Source: Delphinus delphis (taxonomy: Eukaryota; Chordata; Mammalia; Artiodactyla; Delphinidae). From it: a stretch of 64,000 nt of DNA. The position numbers and the translations under genes are program-made. Numbering within the stretch: the first letter of the stretch is position 1; each line of letters opens with the position of its first letter. The stretch lies in assembly GCF_949987515.2 (NCBI RefSeq), contig NC_082693.1, positions 21,510,994 through 21,574,993 of the forward strand, given 5' to 3'. Under the pieces are notes generated by a model that made no database searches, was not told where the DNA came from, and worked only from the letters and a program-made list of their open reading frames with translations. This document shows positions 26,270-37,731 of the stretch, piece after piece.

Positions 26270-26830
26270 AGAGTTTTGGAAATTTTCACAGAGGGGATGT
26301 AATTTGGGCTGAGTTTTGACAACTGAGTAGGAGACCTCCAAATAAGGTTATTCTACCCAAGGACAAACATTTGAGAGTGCAGAGCATACAGTATTCAGAA
26401 ATTTGTGGTAGTTCAGTGCAACAAGCGCAGTTGATGCCCATCGTCTGGTTGGGGGCAGTAGGAGAAGGGACAGAGTAAAGGGAAGTGAAACTAGAAGGGA
26501 AGTTGAAGCTTTCATGCCTTCTTCATGTAATGGGTTGTTCCTAACTATTGTTTAGTGCACTACTGGTGTTTAAAAAGTTAACTGAGCTGGGAGTGTGGCC
26601 AATGCATGGGAAAGGAAGACTGGACCATGACCACTGAGCAGGTTCTTGCAATAACCCAGGTGTGAGGTGATAATGCTTGGAACTAGGACAATGATTGTGG
26701 GAATGGGGAGGAGAGTCTGGATTTCAACAGCTGTTTATTGAGTGCTTACTGTATGCCAGGCATTGTGCTAGGTGCTGAGCATACACTGATAAACAGATAC
26801 TGGCTCTTGCCTTGAAGAAGCTTATTGCCT
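26270..26830 (+). repeat. Ancient dispersed repeat, same family as at 2.2 kb
   Basis: GGGCTGAGTTTTGACAACTG and TTGCAATAACCCAGGTGTGA are body segments. A second head, TGTTTATTGAGTGCTTACTG followed by TATGCCAGGCATTGTGCTAG, starts at about 26729. Confidence 0.45.
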
Positions 26831-27429
26831 AAGGGACAAAGCTTACCACAGCTGGCAGAGCCGGTGAAGAGCAGAAGCATCTGGGACCTTCAAGCCCTAG
26901 TCACATGTGTTGTACATTCCATCAGGGGTTGAATTCAGTTGGTCCCACTGAGTTTCACACAGGTTCAGTGGCCATCTGAGAGCTGAGATACGATCTGTTT
27001 TGACACTTCTACAGGTTTGTTCTCTCTGACTCAGGGGATGGAGAAATGATCAGACTCTAATTTTAAATTTCAAAGAAGGTATCTCAGTTAAGTGAATAAT
27101 TTCTTTTAACAAAAGATGTAATCATTTGGACTAAGGTGAAAGTGATATTAACTCTATTGTTAGGGGAACTCTATTAATGCTTAAATACTGTATCTATAAT
27201 TTTATTGCGACAATAAAATCCAATCAGTTTCCAAGTCACTCCGAGTCTTTTCCCATTTGCAGGTATCAGATGTTAACTGCCTTTGACTCCTTACCACTTG
27301 CTGATGTCTGTCACACAGGTGCTCAGTAAGTGTTGGTGAAATGAACTTTAACATGGAAGGGGATGCTTTGAGAGGCCAGTGTTGTGTTGTCTTTGGTGAG
27401 GTCATCAAGCTGAAGTGCTTGCCAGAGAT

Positions 27430-28060
27430 TCATTCATTCATCCAGAAAATGTCTATTGAGAATCAGTACATGTTTATTTAAAAAAGGCAAATAAATAAAT
27501 ATTTATTTGTTGCCAGGTACCATTCTTGGCATTAGACAAATAGCTGTGAAAAAAGTCCCTATTCATCCTAATGAGACAGACAAGCAATAAACAAGCAATA
27601 TGTCTGTGTATTCATATACATCAGTATATACATAATGTCAGGAGTAATACCTGCTATGAAGAAAAAACAGATCAAAAATAATGATGGAGGGGTGGCATTT
27701 TATTTATTGCCTATGGGATGCTCAGGGAGGGCCTCTCTGAAAAAGTGGCATTTGAGCAGAGACCTAAAAAAAAGGTAGGGGTGGGCTTCCCTGGCGTTCC
27801 AGTGGTTAGGATGCTGCGTTTTTCACTGCAGGGGGCGTGGGTTCGATCCCAGGTCTGGGAAATATGATCCCCGCATGCCCAGTGGTATGGCCAAAAAAAA
27901 AAAAAAAAGGTGTGGGTGCAGTTGTAATCAGCTATCCCCCATCTGGGGACTGAGTGTTGCAGGCAGATGGATGAGCAAGTGCAAATATTCTGAGAAAGAC
28001 CAAGCTTGTCCTGTTAGAAGAGGAGCAGGGAGGCTAGTATGGCTCCAGAGAGTTAAGGGA
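27430..28060 (+). repeat. Ancient dispersed repeat, split by a SINE
   Basis: Head-like CTATTGAGAATCAGTAC, GACAGACAAGCAATAAACAA and GCATTTGAGCAGAGACCTAA lie left of the SINE at 27784-27908. GAGCAAGTGCAAATATTCTG lies right of it, so the SINE interrupted one older copy. Confidence 0.45.
27784..27908 (+). mobile_element. Short older CHR-type SINE carrying a CTCF-like motif
   Basis: About 125 bp, starting GGGCTTCCCTGGCGTTCCAG, with box B GGTTCGATCCC and an A(16) tail. The flanks GGTAGGGGTG and GGTGTGGGTG are a likely duplication. The segment CACTGCAGGGGGCGTGG at 27824-27840 resembles a CTCF site. It is inserted in an older dispersed repeat. Confidence 0.88.
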
Positions 28061-28254
28061 AGGGAGAGGGGACAGGAGAAAGGGATGAAAATTGATGCCT
28101 TCTGCCTGGCATCTTCCTAAGCTCCAAATGAAAAACAATCCAGTGCAGAGGGATATAAGTGCTAGCTGTCATAAATAATAATTGATTAGCAGATGCCTGG
28201 GAACTTGGGAGGCGTTACTGCAAATTTTGAGCACCATGATGGGTGATGAATTTG

Positions 28255-28330
28255 TATGGGTCACTGCTGTATCCCCAACGCCTGGCACATAGGAAGAGCT
28301 CGATATATATTTGTTGACTAAATGTTGGAA
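28255..28330 (+). mobile_element. L2 LINE 3' end fragment
   Basis: TGTATCCCCAACGCCTGGCA followed by CATAGGAAGAGCTCGATATA and ATTTGTTGACTAAATG is the end of an L2 copy. Confidence 0.7.
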
Positions 28331-28334
28331 GTCT

Positions 28335-29149
28335 CCCTTTGCTTTTTCAACTTTCAGAGTGTTATTAATAACTAAGCTGTTTCGTACAAACAGTTTGGGT
28401 GGTAGCGAAATGTTATTCAAACTCAACCTATAGGACATTATGCATACATATTCATTACAAGGCAAACAGCAAACAATGAATTCATTTTGTGCTTTGTGAA
28501 TGTCTGTTAGCTCATACCAGTCTGTCTCCAGGGTGGCACTCACTGTGCCCTTTACGCTGGAGAGTTTACAACCACTCTAGGATGTCTTAGCAAATACTGG
28601 CACCTGACTTGTCCAAATATTACTGGCAACCCCCGAGATCGCTTTCCATCACATGACGCAAACTAAATCTGCAGAGGGGTAGCGGTGCTTCCCTATCTTT
28701 GTAACACTGCTGTGTGCACCCGGTTATCCAAAGGGTATCACGAACTCCAAATTCCTCCAAAGGAATTATTCATTTCAGATCCTTTATAAACATGCACGTT
28801 TCCAGACGTGTTACAAAATCAGCCTGTGATCACTTCAAAAAGTGAAAGTGTGCGACTTGATCATTTTTCCTAAGAGAAAGTGTTTCTACATATTTTTTTA
28901 AAAATACAACTTAAAAAACCCATCCCTCAGCCCCTGAGTACATTAATTTCCTTCACTTTACGGCACCATGCAGAATCCATCAGGGCCATAAAATCACTTC
29001 TTTTCCTTTACACCTTCCCCGTTAAGTCCCAATATATTGACCACAGTTAACTAAATCCCCTAGTGCTTAATTAGTGGGAATTCAATTTGCAAAACTGAGA
29101 TCAATGAAAGATACTTCACCACACCCACACCTACTGCCAGGGGTTTCTC
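28335..29149. other. Unique intergenic sequence left of the orphan CpG island
   Basis: No repeat or exon recognised. Because it borders the CpG island, conserved noncoding elements are possible but cannot be judged from one sequence. Confidence 0.5.
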
Positions 29150-30200
29150 TAGCAAGACGAGCCCAGGTCAGGCCAGGGTCTGGCCCGCTTCCCGGCGCCG
29201 CTGGGTGTGTCACGGTGTGTCACCCCCCCGCCTGTCACTTCCCCGGCTGCGGCCGGCCCAGGCTTGAAGTGCCCGCCCCAAGGCCCTCCGAGGCGGTTGT
29301 CGACCTTCCTCTAACCCGCGCCGGGAGGGCTGCTCGGAAACTGCTGTGTCAGAATGGTTCGAGGAGCACCGAGTCACAGCCGGCTTTAATTCGGGATGAA
29401 TGACTACCTCGGGCCGGCCCGCTAGGACTCGGCGCGGCAGGGTGCGGCGCAGCTGTCGGGAGGGCGCGTCCCCGTCCCCGCCCCGCCCTGCCTTACCCTG
29501 CCCTGCCCTACCCTGCCCTACCCTGCCTTACCCTGCCTTACCCTGCCCTGCCCTGCCCTGCTTTCGGCCGTAGGCCCTCGGCCCTCCACCTGGCCGCCCT
29601 CCACTCGGCAGCCCGCCAGCTCCCCGGAGCCCGTTTCAGGGTAAAGGCGGGGGCAGGGGCCAGTGCGCACGCGCAGAAGGCGGTGCAACAGAGCCTCCCG
29701 GCCCCCGCCCCGCCCCCTCTCACGTGCCGCGCAGCGTGCGCCCAGGCATGTGCGGGCGCACGTGACAGCGCCGAGTCCTGCTCAAGCTCCCTCACCCCGC
29801 GCCGCTGTACTTTGAACCCGGGCGTGGGAGGGGGCGAGGAGGGAGAGTGGGGAGGGAGGAAGGACAGCCGGGCGGGGACAGGAGGGGGAGGCTGGCCTCC
29901 CCGAGAATGATATCATCGGCAGATTTATCGCTAGGCAACCTAAGAATGCTTCTCTCTTTCCAATCCTAGAGCTCCTTGAAGATCTCCAGGCTGGTGACAT
30001 TATTGCCCTCGGCTTTAATTCCCTCACTGTGCAGCGCTCAAGCGGCGATTTCAGAGCTAGGGTTGGTTTTCCAGTTTTTAGATGAGTACGCTTCAAACAC
30101 AGAGCTCAGAACTGGATCCTTTATCGCGCCCACTTGTGTCTGCAGAGCTCTGCAGGGTGTGGGCATATAGTCAGGTTTCTTCACCTGTTCGGTCACGTGC
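29150..30200. other. Orphan CpG island with E-boxes, no recognisable gene
   Basis: An abrupt GC- and CpG-rich block sits in AT-rich intergenic DNA about 6 kb beyond the BHLHE41 3' end. It holds CACGTG at 29721-29726, 29759-29764 and 30194-30199, GC boxes near 29700-29715, a C-rich tandem repeat (29480-29562) and a G-rich polypurine stretch (29820-29895). A half X-box-like GGCAAC lies at about 29934. Open frames on both strands have no known domain. It could be a promoter for a noncoding RNA or a CpG-rich enhancer. Confidence 0.65.
29480..29562. repeat. C-rich minisatellite, CCCTGCC(TTA/CTA) units
   Basis: About eight imperfect 5- and 10-base units built from CCCTGCCTTA, CCCTGCCCTA and CCCTG run in tandem. 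The minus strand therefore has regularly spaced GGG runs. Confidence 0.85.
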
Positions 30201-31039
30201 GGGTCACACAGCTACGTTATAGAGATGCAGATAAGCCCTGTTAACGCAATATATACTCGAAAACCAAACCCTGCTTAAGGTGTCACAGAAAGAGACGCTG
30301 GTATCTTTAAAATGTCCTATCAGAGGGAATTTTCTGATTAAGTAACTGAGGTCTTCAGGAATTGGATACAGGGTGAAGTACCCCTGTCAGAACTGGTTTT
30401 TGAAACACTGCTGAACCTGTAAAGCCGTATATGAAAGCGAAGTTTATTACCGAGTTATGTGGCGGATACTCAGTGTGTCCACTGTGAGGCATTTGATATT
30501 CTGTGTATACACATGAGCAAACACATATGTAAAAGACTTCAAATTGAAACCGTAGCTGATGTTTACAACACCCTAAAAATACCCCATATAAAAACTGTAG
30601 CAAATCGCCCTCTTTCCTACTTCCTCAATTCTAAAGGTTCCCTCTGTCCAGATTCAAGGCTTGCTTTAATCCCTTCTTTCATGGCGAACCTTTGGAGTTC
30701 AATAGACCCACTAGGTACGGAGGGGTAGAGGCAGAGATGGAAAGCTCACCAGATCATGTGGGGACTTCCAAACCAAGGAGGACACATTTCTGGATGTCTC
30801 CAAATTGAGTAGACAGCAAAATTGTTTAGCTCTGTCTGTGGATGTTGAAAATTGTTTTTCCAGAATTTCTCCATCATAATTTTTGCATGCTCTATGCCAT
30901 AATTTGGAAAGGCTACTACCGTGATTAATCTTCCGTTGTCCACCAAAAACATATACTCTGCCTCTTAAGACCGCGAATGGACTAGCTTAACTCATTTCAT
31001 GAGAAAACAGCCTATTGCCTTCCTAACTACCACACGATG

Positions 31040-31165
31040 GGTAATAATATAAAGAGCAGTGGAATCAAAAACCAAAACATCTTGTTCCAATCTTGGTTCT
31101 GCTACTTACTGAGCTATGTAACCTTGGACTAGTGGCTTGCTTCAGCTTCCTCCCAGAGGTTTCAA
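31040..31165 (+). mobile_element. MIR SINE relic
   Basis: AAGAGCAGTGGAATCAAAAA, GGTTCTGCTACTTACTGAGC and TATGTAACCTTGGACTAGTG match the MIR tRNA-related and core regions. Confidence 0.6.
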
Positions 31166-31714
31166 AAAACAGGCTTTAGGATTCCTTGTTTCCCTCTAGG
31201 ACTCCTATCTCTCATTTCCCCTTTGGGTACTGAGTGGAGAACATGAATCATCATGCCCCTACTTGAAGGAGAGGAAGTCACCCTTAGTGGTTTTTGTTTT
31301 TTTTGTAAGACGGATGAGGTGAGACAGAGCTGCTTGCGAGGTACTGTTTTTTCCCCCTCTACTTCATTAGATATTATCATGCTATGAATGCTATTCTTTG
31401 CAGTAGGAAATATCATGACCCCTCAATCCCACCTTATGGTCCAGATCCTCAGGAGGAGATGATGGTGAGAGTCAGTATGGCAGTCAAGTTATAAAGAGAC
31501 TGAGAAGTTAGGAAGTACTTGCTCAGACCTCAAGTCAAATATAGCCAGTTAAACTGTCCTGGTGCTTAGCACAGGGCCAGAGTGTGCCAGAGCCTTCTCT
31601 TTGGAGATGGACTCAGCTACTTCTCAAGGTCTTCTCTGGCCCACCCAGACGAAGTTAGCAACCTTCACCCCCAAGTATTGTAATCACCCCTGCGTGGCAC
31701 ATGTAATTTATTTT

Positions 31715-31835
31715 AGTGTGGGTCTGTCACCCCCAATAGACTTTGAGATCCTCAGAGATTGTTCATCTTTGATTAGCCAGCACTTACACAGCACCTCACA
31801 TATAATAGGAGCGAAACAAATGCCTGAATCCCCAT
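31715..31835 (+). mobile_element. L2 LINE 3' end fragment
   Basis: Diverged L2 3' region: CTTTGAGATCCTCAGAGATT, then CAGCACCTCACATATAATAG and AAACAAATGCCTGAAT. Confidence 0.55.
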
Positions 31836-33004
31836 ACCCACTATTTCTTCAAACTCTAGGCTCAAGGAGAAAGGAATGTGTTGCAGTCCACAGGGAGTCT
31901 GAAACCTCTCACCAAAGGATCGACAATGGCTGCGTCTAAATTCAGAGGCAGCGTCAGGGCCTACACGTCCTCCCTGCCAGTTCCCCAGAATGCTTTAGCT
32001 GGGCCTGCCACCCAAGATGTCCAAAACCCAGAGGCAGAGGTAACACACCAGAAGCAGGGTCCAGGGTCATCCATGAATCAAAATGCAGTATCAGTTTTCA
32101 CTGAAGGCCCTTGGTCCCCTATTCCTATCATCCTGAGAGAAAGAAGTGCTCATCAAATCAAACAATTTGCTTCTGCACGGGAATTTCCTTATTTTGAAGT
32201 TACTGCAGGATAAAACCATTTTTTTGTGTGTAATAAAAATGATTAAAAATATATAAAGTGTCTGAAGGCTTTTGCATAAGTGTTCTGCTGAGAATGTGAA
32301 AGTTCAATGGAGAAAAGAAGTTGGCGGAATCAACACGTCACTGCCTCTACAAGCTCACACAATTTAGAGAGGTGCCCCTCAGGTACTCTGTTAGAACCTA
32401 TTTATTCTAATTTTAGGCGCATTTCAAATGGGTGTGGTTTTGGTTAAATGGTTTCCCAGCCCACAGTAAGTCAGAAGTGGCAAATCAGATAAGACTTAGG
32501 CAGGCGCTCTGACACATCAAGAAGTGAGAGTTGGCAGCCTGACCCTGAGTAAAGAGACTGAAAAACCTATAAAAACGGGTATAAGAACTCAAAAAGAGTT
32601 CTGTGCAGGTGCCAGTACTCCCAGATGACGTGTGTAGTGCAAAAGTGATGTTTATAATCATGACCCTGAATTATTGAGAAAGGTTAACTTTCTCAGTAGG
32701 GTATTTTTTTCCTAAGACATGTGTAACATATTTTACTAAGCTTTTCACTAAAAATAAATAAGTAATAAAGGTAAACAATGTTGACACCTGAACATAGAAG
32801 CTTCCGTTTTCTCAACCATTGTTTCATGGGGGCACATATCATTCCCTGAAGCCACATAAATTGGGCATCACTGAATTCAGGATTTTAAAACATCAACTTT
32901 TTAAAAGTTTTACATTTGTTTGGAATTTTGAATATAGAACCACTGAACAAGTGCAAGAAACTCAATTTAAGACAAGAGTCCGACTCTTTTCCTGGAGCAT
33001 TTTT

Positions 33005-33321
33005 ATTTTTATTTATTTAATTTTATTTTAATTTTTTGTCTGTGTTGGGTCTCTGCTGCTGCGAACGGGCTTTCTCAAGTTGCGGCGGGCGGGGGCTACT
33101 CTTCGTTGTGGTGCTCAGGCTTCTCACTGTGGTGGCATCTCTTGTTGCGGAGCACGGGCCCTAGGCACGCGGGCTTCAGAAGTTGTGGCATGCGGGCTCA
33201 GTAGTTGTGGCACACGGGCTTAGTTGCTCCACAGCATGTGGGATCTTCCCGGACCAGGGCTCGAACCCGTGTCCCCTGCATTGGCAGGAGGATTTTTAAC
33301 CACTGCGCCACCATGGAGGTC
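33005..33321 (-). mobile_element. Long (about 300 bp) CHR-2-like SINE
   Basis: An A/T-rich tail at the left reads as TTTATTT repeats. The body contains repeated GTTGTGGC..CGGGCTTAG blocks typical of the longer CHR subtype, then box B and the head. A perfect 14-bp duplication CCTGGAGCATTTTT lies at 32991-33004 and 33322-33335. Confidence 0.93.
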
Positions 33322-33678
33322 CCTGGAGCATTTTTTTAAAGTACATGCTGCACATGTTTTTTAGTATAAATCCCATCTTAATCGCAGAAAATATGTGATA
33401 ATTTTCCATGTCAATCCCCTATTAAATTCTATGAAAAACTGGAACTTACATTGGACTTAGGCATGCACTGTATATTCATTTTGAACTTATTTAAAAAAGC
33501 ACAGTTAGAACAATGGGTGGGCCTAAATATGTTGATCTGAGGGTCCAATAGATTAAGGATTTTTGTTTAATGAAAAACATCAGATTGCTCTCTGAAATAA
33601 AATACTATGATCACAATAGTACAGCCAGCTTTTAGCATTATAATGGGCTTAACTCATTCATGAGGGCTCTGTTCATTT

Positions 33679-33882
33679 TTTTTTTTCCCCCCGGTAGGCG
33701 AGCCCCTCACTGTTGTGGCCCCTCCCGTGGCGGAGCAGAGGCTCCGGACGCGCAGGTTCAGCGGCCATGGCTCACGGGCCCAGCCGCTCCGCGGCATGTG
33801 GGATCTTCCCGCACCGGGGCATGAACCCGTGTCCCCTACATCGGCAGGCGGACTCTCAACCACTGCACCACCAGCGAAGCCC
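33679..33882 (-). mobile_element. CHR-type tRNA-derived SINE
   Basis: Tail as T(9)C(6) at the left, standard body, and head CACCAGCGAAGCCC at the right. The flanks GGCTCTGTTCATTT (33665-33678) and GGCTCTATTTATTT (33883-33896) are a slightly diverged duplication. Confidence 0.93.
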
Positions 33883-34899
33883 GGCTCTATTTATTTCTGT
33901 CTAAAGTAAAAGCCTCTAGTCTGTCCAGCCTTGTCTTCCCAGAACCTCAAATGGCAATCACCTCCCGTGGAGAGGTTCAGAATCGACCCGTGACATAGAC
34001 GGGAACAGCCTGAGGCTTCTTTGACATACTTTTGATGGGCAATAACAAAATTTATGGCCTGTATGGCTAGTAACGGAGAACTAAATGAAAAATAGTTTTC
34101 ACAATGATAGGAACTAAAACTCCAGTCATACTTTAAAGAGCTATTAAAATGTAGTGTCTAGTGCCTTAAAAGTGTGCTTAGCTCTTTGCGGGAGGAAAGG
34201 ATGTTTTATCAGTTCAATATAAACTTTGCTAAGAGATATGTGTATGTAAAATTAATTCGTGTAATACTATACGTGTAAAATATTATTGACTCAAGATTCA
34301 TATTTGTCGTATATTGAAAAATCACATATAATACAAAGGGTTTAGGCTAAACTTGACTGCTCTAGGTATAGAATCCTCCTTAGCAAATTATAATGACTCC
34401 AGTCTTTTGGTTCATTAAAATAAATCAATGACCAAAATAACATTTTTCAGATGCAATACAGACAATATTATTTTGCAGTTCTATCCTCACTAACTTTATC
34501 CTATTACTATGCTAGTATAGAGGCATTTGGACTAAACAACTAATCTATAAAATCTGGTCCAACCCTAAGGTTTTTTGTTTTATTATACCAAAATCATACA
34601 AATGCTAAAACATTTTATTATCCTCTGACTTACTTTGCATCTTTTTTGGCTATGAAACACATGATTACAATATGACATTAACATGTAGCTCAAAATATTT
34701 TAAATGCTACTTTTTTCCATTATTCTGGTTTGGACAGAACATTTTTCTAAAGTTCAATAACTTACAATGCTCAAAAATCCTACATGGTTTTGTAATGTTA
34801 ATTTTTATTTCCTTTTCCTGTGATTTATTCATGATGCTTCATGAATGCTGCCCAAATTCGGTTTATTTGGTTCAAGATGCTGCAACGGGAAGTAGGTCA

Positions 34900-35065
34900 C
34901 TGACTGGGGGATACAGCAGACCTGGCCTCTAGTGCTGGCTCCAGGTAGCTTTGTGGCCTTGGGAAGATATCTGATATCTCTGGGCTTCATTTCTCTCATA
35001 TTTAAAAGGCAGGGGCTGGACAGCTGATCTCCGAGGTTCCTTCCGGCTCCACTTTCTATGACTTG
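34900..35065 (+). mobile_element. MIR-type SINE relic
   Basis: CTAGTGCTGGCTCCAGGTAG, TTGTGGCCTTGGGAAGATAT, CTGGGCTTCATTTCTCTCAT and GGGCTGGACAGCTGATCTCC follow the MIR3-type order. Confidence 0.6.
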
Positions 35066-35884
35066 CAGTTTGGTTGCCATAAAGTCAGCAGAGGGAGCAC
35101 TTTTTCTACATCTCATAAATTTTGACTATTATTTCAACACCTTTCAAAAATCAAGGGGTTTGTGAAGAACATTATTGAAACTAAATATTGACAATCTTTT
35201 GCACAGTTGGTATCAAATCACAAATTTGGTTATAAACTTGAGAAAAGTCTAGAAATAATTATTTCTGTTCCTTGAATTCCATGATAAAGTCCCACAAAAG
35301 AATTATTTTATAAAGGCTAAGAAGCTAAAATACACCGAGAAATTAACCACCCCTAAGTGATAGAGTATCTATACGGGATCCAGTGAAAGAGAAGCACCAG
35401 ACCACACAACAGAGGCTACCTGGTGTCAAAGATGAAAAGTTCCATCAGTCATAAGAACATTAGCAAACTGGGTCTAACATAAACCATGGAAGTGACTGGT
35501 AGGTTTTTCTTTTGCACTTTTCATGTAGATACATTGGGAACAACCAAGTAGACACAGCCAGAGCCTGGAGGCTTGCAAGAGATTGCAAATGTGTGATATC
35601 AAACCAGTGACAAATAAAGTTGTGTATCTGAGAACCTAAATGACTTTTATCCCTATATTCATAGATTATCTTAAAACTATCCGAGCATCCATTATGTCTT
35701 TTTAATTATTAGACAATCTCATAGCGTACGTATATTAAAGTTTTTATTCCTTAGTAAGAATTTTAAAATCACAAAATAGCGTGGCAATATTAATTTTAGG
35801 TAATAGAATTTGTGGAGTGCTGAAAATACTAGAATATAAAGATAATTTCTAGTTTATCTTCACATACTAAACTTTTCTAAACCA

Positions 35885-37459
35885 GCTGGTTTCTTGCAGA
35901 CAGTGTTTATTTATTTTTTTTAATAATTTAAGACAGCATAAGCTTGTACCAAGCATAAGCATTGTAACAAAAGTGCAACTTTTCAGCAAATCCTCCCCCA
36001 AAGATATTTTAACTCAAAATATCATTAGCACATATTTTCTCCCTACAAAAATAGCATGTCAGACATCATTAATTGGATGTATTAACAACTATGTACATAA
36101 GAGCCACCTTGTAGGCTAAGAGTTTAACGTTGTTTAAACACAGCGTTTGAGGCAAACAGTAGCAACAGCAGCAGCAAATGCACCAAACTGACTAAAAGAC
36201 CCAGATATTTTCTTCACTCATAGTCAGACTGTTGTGTCTCACCCCTTACATAACATTCAAGTGAGATTTCTCACAGTGCTACCTTGGCAACAAACTAAAA
36301 ATATCTAGACAAGGTCTTGGTTTAAGCCTTATTAAAAAAGCTTTCTTTGTGATTATCTGGTATCTGGTTTGGTCTCCAGAAAATACATAGACTTGGAGAT
36401 AGGAAGGCCTCACAGGGTTTCATTCCACATCTTTACAGCATTTCCAACCCAAACGGACCAGTTTAATGCTTTCCTCCTCCACTCTTGTGAATTAACAGAA
36501 TATAGGATAAATCAGTTTGGACTTGTTTTTCTTTTTTTTTTTTTAAAGTTCAGCGCACATTCTTTTTTTGTTTTTTAACACCAAGATGATACAAACTTAG
36601 AAACATGATGGATAAAATAATGACAGGGTGAAAACAGATGCACTCAATTTCATATATATATATATATATATGAAATTAAGATGAGTTAATTGATTCACGG
36701 TCAATTTCTCAATAAAGTGCTAGCAAATATACTGAGAATGACTCTGGCCTTCCTCATCCATCTCCTTCCCTGACTTAGTTCTGACGTTGGCCCAACTCCG
36801 CATCTCCTTAAACAAGCGCAACTTACTGAGAGACCATTCACACCACTTCAGAATAGGTTGCAACGTGAGCGACTGCATCCTCACCGCTTCCTCTTTGAAA
36901 AATATACGCCTCTTGAAAAGCTGAACATTATGAAATACTGAAGACTAAGTTGAATTCTAAAAGGTCCTCCTTCTATTTGTGGAAATCTTCCTAAAGCAAG
37001 CAGGACAGCTTTGAGACGCAGGCAGACAGCAGCTACCTGCGGTTCCACGTCAGCTCCTCCGCCACCTTTCCCCTACCCAGCGAGCTCACTCGCTGAGCAG
37101 ACCCTTCTCACTTCCTCGAGAATTCGGTCCTATATTTTAAAAGAAAATGGAACGTGGCCTAAAAGAAGGCAAAACTTACTACGGGGAGTTCTTTAAAGAA
37201 AAAAGAATACCTATGAGGTTCTTGTACAGCTGGTGGGAGAAGAAAGGGATGTTAGTGTGCGGAGGTTGGTGGGCGGTGAGGGATGAGCAAAACAGGAACT
37301 CCAAACGTACACAAAACACCTGTGGTTTTTTTGCTTGTTATGTTTTGTTTTCTTTTAAGCCCGTCGTGCATCTCTTACACTTCCTCCCTTGAAAACGTTA
37401 AGGGTGTTTTAACTTATGATTCCGCGTGAACCCGGGTCCCTTCTAAGCGGAGCAAGGAT
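35885..37459 (-). other. BHLHE41: BHLHE41 3' UTR (left end estimated)
   Basis: After the stop codon the GC content falls sharply. The region contains pyrimidine and A/T runs and a 32-bp perfect palindrome, but no SINE or L1. On the minus strand the first good poly(A) signals are overlapping AATAAA copies at 35906-35915, so cleavage near 35885 is likely. That gives a 3' UTR of about 1.6 kb. The end is inferred; a further AATAAA near 35740 could extend it. Confidence 0.55.
36646..36677. repeat. 32-bp perfect palindrome around an (AT)n core
   Basis: AATTTC flanks an (AT)n core that ends in GAAATT, so the two 16-base halves are exact reverse complements. It lies inside the predicted BHLHE41 3' UTR. 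Confidence 0.95.
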
Positions 37460-37675
37460 TCAGGGGGTTTCCTTTCCTGGCTGCGAGGGATCTTCCCGAG
37501 CGGAGCTCTCCGGGTTCCCCGGCTCGCTGCGGCCGGCGAAGGGCAGGTGGGTGCGGCCGTGCGGGGGCGGGGGGTGCAGCGCCCCAGGGGGCGCCACCTC
37601 GTGCGGCAGGAGGGTCGCGGCAGCGGCGGCTGCCGCCTTCTCGGGAGGGGGCGACAACACGGAGGACAGGCAGGG

Positions 37676-37731
<56 letters not shown>

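Larger units (their letters stand above)
30201..35884. other. Intergenic between the CpG island and BHLHE41 3' end
   Basis: Contains the listed MIR, L2 and two SINE copies and otherwise AT-rich unique DNA. The open frame at 31562-31939 lies partly in L2 and looks accidental. Confidence 0.6.

Noticed and set aside
28169..28543. 124-codon minus-strand open frame
   Set aside because: It begins in unique sequence and ends in an antisense L2 3' end; no homology recognised.
31562..31939. 125-codon plus-strand open frame
   Set aside because: Contains L2 3' sequence and no known domain; length is compatible with chance.
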